Part shown: piece by piece, positions 25,539 through 35,563 of the stretch
How the letters are laid out: the number at the start of each line of letters is the position of its first letter
How positions within the stretch are numbered: position 1 is the first letter of the stretch
From: Clostridia bacterium
Lineage (GTDB): Bacteria; Bacillota; Clostridia; Christensenellales; Borkfalkiaceae
Length of the DNA stretch: 64,000 nucleotides
Reading direction: 5' to 3'
Assembly: GCA_017445995.1 (NCBI GenBank)
Contig: JAFSRT010000024.1
Location: 62,001-126,000, forward strand
The notes under the pieces: model-generated
The model's database searches: none
What the model was told of the DNA's origin: nothing
Seen by the model: only the letters and a program-made list of their open reading frames with translations
Program-made: the position numbers and the translations under genes

Positions 25539-27290
25539 ATGAACGGAAAATACGAGTGGGCGATAGAAGATATATATAAAACGCAATCCGACTGGGAAAA
25601 AGACTATAACGACGTAAAAGAAAAGGTCGATTTTACAGAGTATAAAGGGAAACTTTCCGACCCGAAAGTTTTTCTTTCCTGTATGCAAAAACAGGAACAA
25701 CTCGGCAGGGTGTTAGAAAAGTTAAGTATTTACGCTATGATGCGACACGACGTTGACACGGCGGACAGCAATGCCGACGCACTCGTTTCAAAAATTGAGT
25801 TTTTATACAGTAAGTTCTCGCAGGAAATAGCGTTCGTATCGCCTGAACTTACGTCGCTTAAAACGGCGCAATTAAAAGAATATATATCTTTGCCTGAACT
25901 TAAAGATTACGATTATATGCTAAAATGCATATTAAAATCGAAAGCGCACGTTTTATCGGAAAAGGAAGAAAAATTATTAGCGGAAAGCGGAGAAACTTTA
26001 TCTACTTTTAAAGAGATTTTTACTAAAATCGACAATGCCGACTTACCGCTACCGACGATAACACATAAAGGCGACAAATATCAACTTTCGCACGGGCTAT
26101 ACGGCGTTTTAATGCACGATACGGACAGGGCGTTAAGAAAGAAATGTTTTAAGAGTTATTATAACGCCTATATTTCTATGATAAACACGATATCGTCCAC
26201 CTATTACGGCAACGTTAAAAAGGACGTGTTCGTATCAAAGGCAAGGCACTACGATTCCTGCCTTTCTCGGGCGCTTTTTTGCGAAGACGTAGACCCGAAA
26301 GTTTATCATAACCTTACGTCGTCCGTTATAAAAGCGCTTCCGCTTTTGCATAGATATATGCGTGAAAAGAAGAAAGCGCTTAATCTTAAAACGATGCATA
26401 TGTACGACGTTTACGTTCCGACGACGGAAAACGCCGAACTTAAACTTTCTTACGAAGAAGCGTTCGAACTCGTTATAAAAGGACTTTCCCCGCTTGGAAA
26501 AGATTACGAAAACCTGTTAAAAAAAGCGAGAGATTCGAGATGGATTTCGGTTTTTGAAACCAAGAACAAAAAAAGCGGTGCATATAGCGTCGCCGTTTAC
26601 GACACTCATCCGTACGTGCTTTTAAACTATCAAAAAACCACGCACGACGTTTTCACGATAGCGCACGAGTTGGGGCATAGTATTCACTCTTACTTTTCAA
26701 ATAAAAATCAACCGTATTTTAAGGCGGACTATAAAATATTCGTTGCGGAAGTCGCAAGCACGGTCAACGAAGTGCTGTTGATTAAATACTTAATAAATAC
26801 CGCGACGGACAAAAAACTTAAAAAATATCTTTTGTCTTATCTTTTGGAAATGATACGGACTACGCTTTTTCGTCAAACGCAGTTTGCGGAGTTTGAAGAG
26901 TTCACGCACGGCGAAGTAGAAAAGGGCGAACCGCTGACAAAAGATAAACTGTGCGAAAAATATCTTGAAATCAATAAAAAGTATTACGGCAAAAGCGTGG
27001 TATCGGACGACGAAATCAAATACGAGTGGGCAAGAATACCGCATTTTTACAGGTCGTTTTACGTGTATAAATACGCGACGGGCATAATAAGCGCGCTTGC
27101 TATTGCGGATAAAATACTAAACGAAGGCGAAGAAGCCGTTAAAAACTACTTTAAGTTTTTGTCTTCCGGCGATAGCGACGGACCGGTTGAATTATTAAAG
27201 ATAGCGGGCGTAGATTTAACGAAGAAACAACCTTTCGTTTCGGCGTTCAAAACCTTTTCGGACGCGCTGAAACAATTTATCATACTTTAA
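25539..27290 (+). CDS. pepF: M3 family oligoendopeptidase F
   Basis: This 583-residue thimet-type zinc peptidase carries the HEXXH zinc motif in FTIAHELGHSIHSYF (His375-Glu-Leu-Gly-His379). The third ligand glutamate lies in FVAEVASTVNEVLL about 28 residues later, as in PepF. It degrades short peptides in the cytoplasm, for example cleaved signal peptides or imported oligopeptides. There is no signal peptide. It lies between the PFL-family gene and dnaB with gaps of 11 and 9 bases. Confidence 0.95.
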   Translation: MNGKYEWAIEDIYKTQSDWEKDYNDVKEKVDFTEYKGKLSDPKVFLSCMQKQEQLGRVLEKLSIYAMMRHDVDTADSNADALVSKIEFLYSKFSQEIAFVSPELTSLKTAQLKEYISLPELKDYDYMLKCILKSKAHVLSEKEEKLLAESGETLSTFKEIFTKIDNADLPLPTITHKGDKYQLSHGLYGVLMHDTDRALRKKCFKSYYNAYISMINTISSTYYGNVKKDVFVSKARHYDSCLSRALFCEDVDPKVYHNLTSSVIKALPLLHRYMREKKKALNLKTMHMYDVYVPTTENAELKLSYEEAFELVIKGLSPLGKDYENLLKKARDSRWISVFETKNKKSGAYSVAVYDTHPYVLLNYQKTTHDVFTIAHELGHSIHSYFSNKNQPYFKADYKIFVAEVASTVNEVLLIKYLINTATDKKLKKYLLSYLLEMIRTTLFRQTQFAEFEEFTHGEVEKGEPLTKDKLCEKYLEINKKYYGKSVVSDDEIKYEWARIPHFYRSFYVYKYATGIISALAIADKILNEGEEAVKNYFKFLSSGDSDGPVELLKIAGVDLTKKQPFVSAFKTFSDALKQFIIL

Positions 27291-27299
27291 GGAGAAAAT

Positions 27300-28841
27300 A
27301 TGGCGGACTTTAACGATAACGTAAACCCTATTGAAAAGACCATAGGGAAGGAAGTCAAAAAGGAAAACAAATTGAATAAGATAGTCGGGGAAATGCCACA
27401 CAGTTTAGAAGCGGAAATGGCGCTTTTAGGTTGCATTATGTTAGACCCGATAATTCAGGGCGAAATATCGGCGACCTTAAAAACGGAAGATTTTTATTCG
27501 GAAGCGCATAAATATATTTTTAACGCAATGAACGAAATCGTTCTTAAAAACAAGCCGATAGATTTTGCAATACTTTCTGAAACGCTTGAAAAGAACGGCA
27601 CGATGGAACTTGCGGGCGGAATAAATTACGTCGCACGACTTGCGGATTTTATGCCGTCTACCGCTAATTATAAGAATTATCTCGATATCGTTAAGTGCGA
27701 CAGTATGTTAAGAAAACTTATCCGCGGTGCTTCAAAGATAATAGACGAAAGTAAGAAAAGTCAGGATAAGGGAAACGCAATCGCGTTTGCCGAAAAGGTA
27801 ATTTACGATATTTCACAGCAGGAAGACACGGGCGATATGGTAAGAGTAAGTTCGGTTATTCCCGCCGTTATGAATACTATCGACGATTTAACTAACGATA
27901 AATCGTCGTCCCGCGGGCTTAAAACGGGTTTTCGCGGAATAGACACGCTACTTAACGGATTACATAAAAGCGACCTTATAGTTATCGCCGCAAGACCTTC
28001 GGTCGGGAAAACGTCGTTTGCTATGAACATCGTTGAAAACGTCGCGCTTGCGGGGAATTCGTGCGCGATATTCTCGCTGGAAATGAATAAGGAACAGTTA
28101 GTTCAAAGAATGTTGTGTTCGGTTGCGGGCGTTAATATGTCGCACGTGGCGAAGGGCGAACTCAATAAAACGGAGTGGCTGAAACTTACGAAAGCAAAGG
28201 AACTTATCGCAAACTCTAAAATATATATCGACGAATCGGCAATAAACACCGCACAGGAAATGCTTTCAAAGTGCCGTCGCTTAAAGGCTAAAAACGGGCT
28301 TGACTTAATAGTTATCGACTATATTCAACTTATGGATTCGCCGACGAGTGATACGGCGGATAACCGTCAGCAGAAAGTTTCGGATATTTCGAGAAACTTA
28401 AAGATATTAGCAAAAGAACTTAACGTTCCCGTTATCGTTTTGTCGCAGTTGTCAAGGGGAGTGGAAAAAGAAGCGAGAAGACCGCAATTATCTGACCTTC
28501 GTGAATCGGGCGCAATCGAACAGGACGCGGATATAGTTATGTTTATTCATAGACCCGATAAGGCGAAAAATATTAAGGAAAAGGACTTGGAAGAAGGCAA
28601 GGTTAAAACCAACGTCGCGGAAATACTCGTTGAAAAACACAGAAACGGCGCGACGGGGCTTGTCGAACTCTATTTTATGTCGGAGTGTACCAAGTTCGTT
28701 AATTTAGACGCAAACAAAAATCCAGAAGGCGAAATAGCGGAAGAAAACGCTAAACCAGACGTAAAAGATTTTGTAGAAATCAAAGAAAAGACCGATACCG
28801 AAAAGGATACGAAAGAAGACGACGAAGACGATATTTTTTAA
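27300..28841 (+). CDS. dnaB: Replicative DNA helicase DnaB
   Basis: This 513-residue protein has an N-terminal DnaB domain (PHSLEAEMALLGCIMLDP near residue 34) and a RecA-like motor. The motor carries Walker A ARPSVGKTSFAMN (near 231), Walker B LIVIDYIQLM (near 338) and RESGAIEQDADIVMFIHRP (near 400). The hexamer unwinds DNA at the fork. There is no intein. A long acidic C-terminal tail of about 40 residues rich in Glu, Asp and Lys is unusual in length. An aaggag site precedes the ATG. Loader partners may include the DnaD-like protein at 18620. Confidence 0.97.
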   Translation: MADFNDNVNPIEKTIGKEVKKENKLNKIVGEMPHSLEAEMALLGCIMLDPIIQGEISATLKTEDFYSEAHKYIFNAMNEIVLKNKPIDFAILSETLEKNGTMELAGGINYVARLADFMPSTANYKNYLDIVKCDSMLRKLIRGASKIIDESKKSQDKGNAIAFAEKVIYDISQQEDTGDMVRVSSVIPAVMNTIDDLTNDKSSSRGLKTGFRGIDTLLNGLHKSDLIVIAARPSVGKTSFAMNIVENVALAGNSCAIFSLEMNKEQLVQRMLCSVAGVNMSHVAKGELNKTEWLKLTKAKELIANSKIYIDESAINTAQEMLSKCRRLKAKNGLDLIVIDYIQLMDSPTSDTADNRQQKVSDISRNLKILAKELNVPVIVLSQLSRGVEKEARRPQLSDLRESGAIEQDADIVMFIHRPDKAKNIKEKDLEEGKVKTNVAEILVEKHRNGATGLVELYFMSECTKFVNLDANKNPEGEIAEENAKPDVKDFVEIKEKTDTEKDTKEDDEDDIF

Positions 28842-28843
28842 TT

Positions 28844-29833
28844 ATGGAAACGCTTATAGAAAAAATAAGTTCAGATAGCCTTAATAAAGCCAAGGCGATA
28901 TTGCTTGACGGCGGGCTTGTCGGTATGCCGACGGAAACGGTGTACGGGCTTTCCGCAATAGGGACTATGCCTTCCGCCGTTAAACAGATTTTCGAAGTAA
29001 AGGGAAGACCTGCCGACAATCCGCTTATCGCCCACGTCCATAAAGATTACGATATAGAAAAATTAGTTTATATTGAACACGACTATATCTATAAACTTAA
29101 AGAAAAGTTTATGCCGGGGCCACTTACTCTTGTATTTAAGAGTAAAGGCGTTATCTGTCGCGAAGCCGTTTGCGGTGGCGATACGCTTGCGATTCGTATG
29201 CCGTCGCATAAGGGTTGCCAACGCCTTTTAAGGTGCGTCGATATGCCACTCGTTGCACCGAGCGCAAATGTTTCAAAACATACAAGTCCCGTTACGGCGG
29301 AACAAGTTTATTGCGACTTAAACGGCAGGATACCGCTGATATTAGACGGTGGCAGATGCACGGGCGGAATAGAAAGCACCGTGTTAGACGTAACGGAAAG
29401 CGTGCCAAGAATATTACGTGCGGGGCTTATTACCCGCGAAATGATAACGGAAACGGTGGGCGCTTGCGAGATAGCGCAACATAAAGAAGGCGATAAAGTT
29501 AAATCGCCGGGGGTTAAGTATAAGCACTACCGTCCGAAGTGTGAAACCGCGCTTTTTTACGCGGACGAAACGGAAAAAGCAAAAGAACTTTATAATAAAA
29601 CGATTTCGGAAAATAAAAAGCCGTATATAATGTGCCAAACGGGGCTAAAAGATAATTTTAACGGGTACGACGTTTTGGACCTTGGGAAAACGGGTGAAGA
29701 TATGGCGCGAAATCTTTACGATAAATTATTAGAAGGAGAGAAAAAAGCCGATATTATAATCGCCGTTGCCGTCGACAGGGAAGACGGGGTGTATTTGGGG
29801 GTTATGAACAGGCTTAAAAAATCTTGCGGTTAA
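28844..29833 (+). CDS. tsaC: L-threonylcarbamoyladenylate synthase (Sua5/YwlC type)
   Basis: This 329-residue protein contains the YrdC domain (GGLVGMPTETVYGLSA near residue 24; LAIRMPSHKGC; APSANVSKHTSPVTAEQV) plus the C-terminal Sua5 domain after residue about 215. The length and the second domain mark it as Sua5 rather than short TsaC. It makes threonylcarbamoyl-AMP from threonine, bicarbonate and ATP, the first step of t6A37 tRNA modification. It is followed without any gap by a phosphatase gene and then rpiB, the same order as ywlC-ywlE-ywlF in Bacillus. Confidence 0.95.
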   Translation: METLIEKISSDSLNKAKAILLDGGLVGMPTETVYGLSAIGTMPSAVKQIFEVKGRPADNPLIAHVHKDYDIEKLVYIEHDYIYKLKEKFMPGPLTLVFKSKGVICREAVCGGDTLAIRMPSHKGCQRLLRCVDMPLVAPSANVSKHTSPVTAEQVYCDLNGRIPLILDGGRCTGGIESTVLDVTESVPRILRAGLITREMITETVGACEIAQHKEGDKVKSPGVKYKHYRPKCETALFYADETEKAKELYNKTISENKKPYIMCQTGLKDNFNGYDVLDLGKTGEDMARNLYDKLLEGEKKADIIIAVAVDREDGVYLGVMNRLKKSCG

Positions 29834-30274
29834 ATGAAAAGACTTTTGTTCGTATGCACGGGTAATACCTGCCGTTCGCCTATGGCGGAACTTATCCTTA
29901 AAGACAAATTTAAGAAGAACCAAGTTAAAGGTATAAGGGTAAGTAGCGCGGGGCTATCGGCCACGGAAAATCATAAAATCAGCAAAAACTCTTTACACGC
30001 CTTAAAAAAAATGGGGATAAAGGGTTATGCTTTCCGCTCTAAACAATTAACCGAAGAAATGGTAAATAAGGCGGATTTAATTCTTACTATGACGGTTAGT
30101 CAAAAGGAAAGTATTTTAAGATATTTCCCGAAATCGAAAACGTTATGCGTCTGCGAAATTACGGGAAAAAAGGAAATATCCGACCCTTACGGGCAAGGTT
30201 TAGAAGTGTATGAAAAAACAGCGTCGGAAATAGACGACGCTTGTAATATAATTTTAGAAAACGTATTGATATAA
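29834..30274 (+). CDS. ywlE: Low-molecular-weight phosphatase, probably protein-arginine phosphatase (YwlE-like)
   Basis: This 146-residue LMW phosphatase has the P-loop C8-TGNTC-R14-S and the acid catalyst in SDPYGQ near residue 117. Thr12 sits in the loop at the place of the Thr that gives YwlE its arginine-phosphate preference; tyrosine-specific members usually carry Ile there. The neighbours sua5 and rpiB match the Bacillus ywlC-ywlE-ywlF order, and the arginine kinase gene mcsB lies 1.7 kb downstream. It would remove phosphate from arginine residues marked by McsB. Tyrosine phosphatase activity linked to capsule is the alternative. Confidence 0.83.
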   Translation: MKRLLFVCTGNTCRSPMAELILKDKFKKNQVKGIRVSSAGLSATENHKISKNSLHALKKMGIKGYAFRSKQLTEEMVNKADLILTMTVSQKESILRYFPKSKTLCVCEITGKKEISDPYGQGLEVYEKTASEIDDACNIILENVLI

Positions 30275-30290
30275 TAGTAAAGGAGAGAAA

Positions 30291-30743
30291 ATGAAAATTG
30301 CAATAGGTTGCGACCACGCGGGAATTAACCTTAAACCCGAACTTATTAAATACCTTGAAAAGAACGGGTACGACTACACCGATTTCGGTTGTTACGACAC
30401 GGCGTCCGTCGATTATAACGACTACGCCGAAAAAGTTGCCGAAGCGGTAAGCAAAAACGAATACGACAAAGGCATCTTAATTTGCGGAACGGGAATAGGC
30501 GTAAGTATAGTTGCTAACAAAATAAAAGGTATTCGCTGTGCGCATTGCCACGACGTTTTTTCGGCGAAGATGACCCGACTTCATAACGACGCGAACGTGT
30601 TGGCGTTCGGCGAAAGGGTGATAGGGAAAGGGCTTATGTCAGAAATCGTGGAAGCGTTTTTAAATACGCCGTTTTCGGGCGAAGAAAAGCATTTAAGAAG
30701 AATAAATAAGATTAAAGCGTTAGAAGATAAAAACTTCAAATAA
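30291..30743 (+). CDS. rpiB: Ribose-5-phosphate isomerase B
   Basis: This 150-residue RpiB/LacAB protein has GCDHAGINLK at the start, DYNDYAEKVAEAV near residue 45, and the catalytic cysteine in LICGTGIGVSIVANK near residue 63. It interconverts ribose 5-phosphate and ribulose 5-phosphate in the pentose phosphate pathway. A strong aaaggagag site precedes its ATG. The conserved linkage to sua5 and the LMW phosphatase is old, but no shared function is known. Confidence 0.95.
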   Translation: MKIAIGCDHAGINLKPELIKYLEKNGYDYTDFGCYDTASVDYNDYAEKVAEAVSKNEYDKGILICGTGIGVSIVANKIKGIRCAHCHDVFSAKMTRLHNDANVLAFGERVIGKGLMSEIVEAFLNTPFSGEEKHLRRINKIKALEDKNFK

Positions 30744-30775
30744 AACTATAAAAACGATATTTTAAGGAGACAACT

Positions 30776-31651
30776 ATGTACAACATCAAAAAAGCAATTA
30801 TTCCGGCAGCGGGATTAGGAACGAGATTTTTACCGATAACGAAGGCTATTCCAAAGCCTATGCTATCAGTTCTCGATAAACCGACGATACAGTATATAAC
30901 GGAAGAACTTACGGGCGTCGGTATCGAAGAAATTATAATAGTCGTAAGCCCCGGTTCCGACGTAATAAGAAACCATTTCGGTAAAGCCGACGATTTAGAG
31001 AGAAGACTTTTAGCCGACGGCAAAAAAGAACTGTACGATATCGAAAAGGAAACGCAGAAATTTAACGTAAAGTTCGTTGTTCAGGAAACGGCGAACGGGC
31101 TTGCGGGCGCGATTTTATGCGCCGAACAATACGTGGGGAACGAGCCTTTCGCGCTTCTTCTCGGCGACGAATTGCTTTTTGCCGAAGGCAACGAAAAGCC
31201 GTGCATTAAAAGGCTTATTGAAATATATCAGCAAACGGGAAAAAGCGTTATCGCGACGATGGAAGTTTTCGGCGACGACGTAAGTAAGTACGGCAATATC
31301 GGAATAAGAGACGAAAAGGACGGCGTTATGACCGTTGACAGAATATTAGAAAAGCCGAGTATCAACGAAGCGCTTTCAAACAACGCGATAATCGGCAGAT
31401 ACGTTATTCAAAGCGGCGTTATGGATAAATTAAAGAAATTAACGCCGAGAAAGAACGAACTCTACTTTACCGACGTATTAGACGAACTTGCCGAAAAAGG
31501 TGACCTGCTTGCAAGCGGGTTTGAAGGAAAACGCTACGACGTGGGTGATAAGTTCGGCTACATAAAGGCAAACGTAGAGTTTGCGCTTCGTAGCAAAGAA
31601 ATCGGGGAAGATACCAAAAATTACATTAAGGAACTTTCAAAAAAATTATAA
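30776..31651 (+). CDS. galU: UTP-glucose-1-phosphate uridylyltransferase
   Basis: This 291-residue nucleotidyltransferase begins KKAIIPAAGLGTRFLPITKA, the signature of GalU with the UTP-binding loop. IPKPMLSVLDKPTIQYI and LLLGDELLF, with the metal-binding aspartate, follow. It makes UDP-glucose, the substrate of the UDP-glucose dehydrogenase at the left edge and of glycosyltransferases in the capsule locus. It occupies the place directly before mcsA where many Bacillota have ctsR. An aaggag site precedes the ATG. Confidence 0.96.
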   Translation: MYNIKKAIIPAAGLGTRFLPITKAIPKPMLSVLDKPTIQYITEELTGVGIEEIIIVVSPGSDVIRNHFGKADDLERRLLADGKKELYDIEKETQKFNVKFVVQETANGLAGAILCAEQYVGNEPFALLLGDELLFAEGNEKPCIKRLIEIYQQTGKSVIATMEVFGDDVSKYGNIGIRDEKDGVMTVDRILEKPSINEALSNNAIIGRYVIQSGVMDKLKKLTPRKNELYFTDVLDELAEKGDLLASGFEGKRYDVGDKFGYIKANVEFALRSKEIGEDTKNYIKELSKKL

Positions 31652-31654
31652 TTT

Positions 31655-31972
31655 ATGATAGAAAAAACTTGTTCCTTTTGCGGAAGGAAACTTTCAAAAG
31701 TATATAAAACGGGCTACGCCGGTTGCCCGTACTGTTATAGGGAGTTTAAGGAAGAATTAAAACCCCTTATTAAAGAATACCACGGAAGTTTCTTTCACAC
31801 GGGGAAACGCCCCGTTATCGACGCGGTGGATATAGAACTGCTTGAAGAACTTAAAAATTACGTCGCCGAAAAGGACAGGGCGGAAAAAGACGGCAGAATT
31901 GAAGACGTCAATAAACTCAATTCGCTGATTTCGGCAATAACGGAAGAATTGAAAAGGAGAAACGTGCTATGA
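31655..31972 (+). CDS. mcsA: Short McsA-like activator of the arginine kinase
   Basis: This 105-residue protein has one zinc-finger unit (C6-x2-C9 and CPYC near residues 24-27) and a C-terminal UVR-type helix pair (ELLEELKNYVAEKDRAEKDG, NKLNSLI). Usual McsA has two such cysteine units and about 170-185 residues, so the first zinc finger is missing. McsA binds and activates McsB, the next gene, which it overlaps by 4 bases. The missing finger may go together with the absence of ctsR here, since McsA-McsB acts on CtsR in other Bacillota. Confidence 0.85.
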   Translation: MIEKTCSFCGRKLSKVYKTGYAGCPYCYREFKEELKPLIKEYHGSFFHTGKRPVIDAVDIELLEELKNYVAEKDRAEKDGRIEDVNKLNSLISAITEELKRRNVL

Positions 31973-32988
31973 AAGACGATTTTCTTCCCGAACTTACGAA
32001 AGGCACTATCATAATGTCCCGCGTAAGGCTTGCGCGCAACGTCAATTCTCTTCCGTTTTGTATCGAAGACGAAAACTCGGCAAAAGAAGTGGTTAAAAAG
32101 GTGTACAGGGCGTTGTCGCCCGTCGATACTTTCAATCTTTATTACGTAAATAACCTTACCGACACCCAACTTGAAAGTATGAAGGAAAGCCACCTTATAT
32201 CTCAAAACCTAATCGACAATAAAAAGACGGGCGCGGCGCTTATTAACGGCGATAAAAGTATATCGATTATGATAAACGAAGAAGACGTTATCCGCGAACA
32301 ATGTTTTATGCGCGGTCTTAAACTCGAAGAAGCCTATCAAAAACTTCAAAAGACAGACGACGCGATAACGAGAAATATCGATATTGCTTTCGACGAAGAG
32401 TACGGGTATTTAACCAACTGTATATCGAATATGGGAACGGGGCTTCGCGCTTCCGTTATGATGTTCTTGCCCGCACTTTCACAGTCGGGTCAAATCGCTT
32501 CCTTAATGGAAGAAATGAAAGAAATAGGTTTAACCGTCCGCGGTGTGTACGGCGAAGGCAGTAAAGCGGAAGGTTATATCTATCAGATAAGCAACGAAAT
32601 AACTCTCGGCGTTTCGGAAGAAGAGATAATCGAAACGGTGGAAAGCGCGGTTATCCGCATTTGCGACGCGGAACAGGACTATTCAAGGCGGATTTTTTCC
32701 AAGCACGAGATAGAAGTTCTTGACAGGGCGAAAAAATCTTACGGCATTTTAACTAACGCGGTGCTTTTATCTTACTCGGAGTTTTTAGATAACGTTGCAA
32801 ACATTAAAGTCGGCGCGATACTCGGTCTTTTCGATTTAAGCGATATAGACGGGCTTGACGACCTTATAGTTAAAGTCAGGGCGGCAAACCTTTGCGAACA
32901 TTTCGGCAAAAACCTTTCGGCTTTCGACAGGGATTTATACAGGGCTGAACTTGTCGGCGAAATACTTACTAAATTAAAGGAGAACTAA
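31969..32988 (+). CDS. mcsB: Protein arginine kinase McsB
   Basis: This 339-residue guanidino-kinase-like protein starts with MSRVRLARNVNSLPF and carries the central region GYLTNCISNMGTGLRASVMMFLPAL, typical of McsB. It phosphorylates arginine residues on proteins in the cytoplasm, which marks them for the ClpC-ClpP protease. Its ATG overlaps the mcsA stop, so the two are coupled, and clpC follows after 6 bases. The counteracting phosphatase is probably the gene at 29834. Confidence 0.95.
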   Translation: MKDDFLPELTKGTIIMSRVRLARNVNSLPFCIEDENSAKEVVKKVYRALSPVDTFNLYYVNNLTDTQLESMKESHLISQNLIDNKKTGAALINGDKSISIMINEEDVIREQCFMRGLKLEEAYQKLQKTDDAITRNIDIAFDEEYGYLTNCISNMGTGLRASVMMFLPALSQSGQIASLMEEMKEIGLTVRGVYGEGSKAEGYIYQISNEITLGVSEEEIIETVESAVIRICDAEQDYSRRIFSKHEIEVLDRAKKSYGILTNAVLLSYSEFLDNVANIKVGAILGLFDLSDIDGLDDLIVKVRAANLCEHFGKNLSAFDRDLYRAELVGEILTKLKEN

Positions 32989-32994
32989 CTTAAT

Positions 32995-35487
32995 ATGTTT
33001 AACGATTCGTTTTCGGAAAACGTTAATAGGGTTATAGAGATATCTGCCGAACTTGCTAAAAAATACGGTTGCAGTTATATAGGCAGAGAACATATTTTAT
33101 TCGGATTACTTAACGCCACGGAAGGCAGGGCTTCGGCAATTTTGCGCGAAGCGGGGGTCGATAACCAGAAATATCTTTATTATTTCAGAAAAACGGTCGA
33201 CCCGACCTTGATACTGCCTAACGCGACGCTTACCCCGAAGGCAAAACAGCTTTTCGAAAGGGCGGTGGACGTTTCCGTTCGGGCAAACGCGGGGTTCGTC
33301 GGCACGGAACACCTTTTATACGCGCTTTTAACCGATACGGGCGGTGCTGCGCTTGCGATACTTAAAATACTTAAAATCGACATACAAAAAATGATAGACG
33401 AACTTTCCGTGCAACTGTTTAACTATAACGAAAAGGACAACGAAGAAGACGACGAAGGTGAAAATATATTCTTCGCCTTCTCTAACAACGTTCCGCCTGA
33501 AAGGAAAGAGAAAAAACAGGAAGACGACGGCGGTGAATTCGGCGAACTCAATAAGTTCGGCACAAACTTAAACAAACAGGCGTTAGCGGGGAAATTAGAC
33601 CCCGTTATCGGCAGGAAGAAAGAGATTGACAGGGTTATTCAGATTTTAAGCCGAAGAACTAAAAACAACCCCGTTTTAATAGGCGAACCGGGGGTTGGTA
33701 AATCTGCGGTAGTAGAAGGGCTTGCACAGGCGATAGTTAAAGGCAACGTTCCCGAAATACTTGCAAATAAAATTGTTTTCTCACTCGATATGGGCAGTCT
33801 TCTTGCGGGAACCCGTTATCGCGGGGACTTTGAAGAAAGGCTTAAAAAGGCGATAGATATAATCAGACAGAACGGCAAAATTATTCTCTTTATCGACGAA
33901 ATACACAACATAGTAGGCGCGGGCAGTACGTCGGAAGGCAGTATGGACGCGGGAAATATATTAAAACCGCTTTTAGCAAGGGGTGAATTGCAGACGATAG
34001 GCGCGACGACTATCGACGAATACAGAAAGTATATTGAAAAAGACCCTGCGTTAGAACGCCGTTTCCAACCGATTATGGTGGAAGCGCCAAGTACAGAAGA
34101 AACGGTCGAAATACTTAAAGGATTACGCGATAAATACGAATCGCATCACGGGGTAAGAATACCCGAAGAATCGATAATCGCTGCGGTTTCGCTGTCCGAC
34201 AGATACATTATGGACAGATTTTTGCCCGATAAAGCGATAGACTTAATCGACGAAGCATGTTCGAGAGTTAAGTTAGACAGTTATAATTCACCCGTTGAAG
34301 CAAGGGCGAAGGAAACGGAACTCAACAGACTTATAGCGCAGAAGGAAGAGTCCAAAAAAAGGGACGATTTAGAACGCGCGATGAAGATACAAAAGGAAAT
34401 AGACAGGGTTAATAAAGAACTCGAAACTATACGAAGCAACACCGAAAAATCGGGTATCCACAGGGACGAACAACTAATCGTTACACCGGAAGATATAGCG
34501 AAAGTCGTTTCTAACTGGACGGGCGTTCCCGTTTCGAGACTTACGCAGACGGAAGCGCAACAACTTTTAGACCTTGAAAACACCTTGCATAAACGCGTTA
34601 TCGGTCAGGACGACGCGGTAAGGGCGGTTGCAAACGCGATAAGAAGGGCGAGAGCGGGTTTAAAAGACCCGAATAGACCTATCGGTTCGTTTATATTCGT
34701 AGGTCCTACGGGGGTCGGCAAAACCGAACTTTCAAAGGCGCTTGCGGAAGTGGTTTTCGGCGACGAACAATCGATAATAAGGGTCGATATGAGCGAGTAT
34801 ATGGAAAAGCACTCGGTAAGTAAATTAGTGGGTGCGCCTCCGGGATACGTCGGGTTCGACGAAGCGGGGCAGTTGACCGAAAAGGTAAGAAGAAAACCTT
34901 ACTCGGTAGTTTTATTCGACGAAATAGAAAAGGCTCATCCTGACGTATTCAATATTATGTTGCAGTTATTAGACGACGGCAGGCTGACCGACAGTAAGGG
35001 CAGAGTGGTAAGTTTTAAGAACACGATAATAATAATGACTTCGAACGTCGGCGCAACTAACGAAAAACAAGTAAATACTCTCGGCTTTACGTCTAACGCA
35101 ACGGCGGAATACGACAAGATGTGCGATAGGTATATGGACGCGCTGAAAGAAAGGTTTCGCCCTGAATTCCTGAACAGAATAGACGATATTATAGTATTCC
35201 ATAAGTTAAACAGGGAAGAAACTAAAAAGATAGCGGAACTGCTTTTAGTAAGCCTTAAAAAGAGACTTGCGGTTATGGACGTTGCTATGGAAATAACCGA
35301 TAGCGCGATGAACTTAATTATCGAAAAAGGCTACGACGATAATTACGGTGCAAGACCGTTAAAGAGAGTTATCGAAAGAAACATTGAAGATAAGTTAAGC
35401 GAAGAAATATTAAAAGGCAACTTAAAACAGAACTCGTCTTTAATAATAGACGCGGAAGATTCGGGATTTATTTTCAAAAACGAATAA
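32995..35487 (+). CDS. clpC: ATP-dependent Clp protease ATP-binding subunit ClpC
   Basis: This 830-residue AAA+ unfoldase has an N-terminal double Clp_N repeat (about residues 1-145) that binds phosphoarginine in ClpC. The first ATPase has Walker [11 protein letters not shown] near residue 228, followed by a middle coiled-coil domain near 430-490. The second ATPase has [14 protein letters not shown] near residue 570. It unfolds substrates and feeds them to ClpP. A tripeptide of the (I/L/V)GF type for ClpP binding is seen as LGF near residue 700. It ends the mcsA-mcsB-clpC unit at a terminator. Confidence 0.97.
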   Translation: MFNDSFSENVNRVIEISAELAKKYGCSYIGREHILFGLLNATEGRASAILREAGVDNQKYLYYFRKTVDPTLILPNATLTPKAKQLFERAVDVSVRANAGFVGTEHLLYALLTDTGGAALAILKILKIDIQKMIDELSVQLFNYNEKDNEEDDEGENIFFAFSNNVPPERKEKKQEDDGGEFGELNKFGTNLNKQALAGKLDPVIGRKKEIDRVIQILSRRTKNNPVLIGEPGVGKSAVVEGLAQAIVKGNVPEILANKIVFSLDMGSLLAGTRYRGDFEERLKKAIDIIRQNGKIILFIDEIHNIVGAGSTSEGSMDAGNILKPLLARGELQTIGATTIDEYRKYIEKDPALERRFQPIMVEAPSTEETVEILKGLRDKYESHHGVRIPEESIIAAVSLSDRYIMDRFLPDKAIDLIDEACSRVKLDSYNSPVEARAKETELNRLIAQKEESKKRDDLERAMKIQKEIDRVNKELETIRSNTEKSGIHRDEQLIVTPEDIAKVVSNWTGVPVSRLTQTEAQQLLDLENTLHKRVIGQDDAVRAVANAIRRARAGLKDPNRPIGSFIFVGPTGVGKTELSKALAEVVFGDEQSIIRVDMSEYMEKHSVSKLVGAPPGYVGFDEAGQLTEKVRRKPYSVVLFDEIEKAHPDVFNIMLQLLDDGRLTDSKGRVVSFKNTIIIMTSNVGATNEKQVNTLGFTSNATAEYDKMCDRYMDALKERFRPEFLNRIDDIIVFHKLNREETKKIAELLLVSLKKRLAVMDVAMEITDSAMNLIIEKGYDDNYGARPLKRVIERNIEDKLSEEILKGNLKQNSSLIIDAEDSGFIFKNE

Positions 35488-35493
35488 AAAATA

Positions 35494-35526
35494 TTAAAAA
35501 CCCTTTTAAAAAAAAAGGGTTTTTAA
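35494..35526 (+). terminator. Terminator after clpC
   Basis: The stem ttaaaaaccctttt / aaaagggtttttaa lies 7 bases after the clpC stop. Its pairing is AT-rich apart from CCC/GGG, and it ends in T. Confidence 0.85.
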
Positions 35527-35563
35527 CTTTTAAAAGAGTATAATCATATAGGAGGAAATAACT

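Noticed and set aside
35516..35544. Promoter for hpf
   Set aside because: A TATAAT at 35539-35544 is good, but the -35 at the right distance (agggtt) is poor and lies in the clpC terminator. I could not support it.
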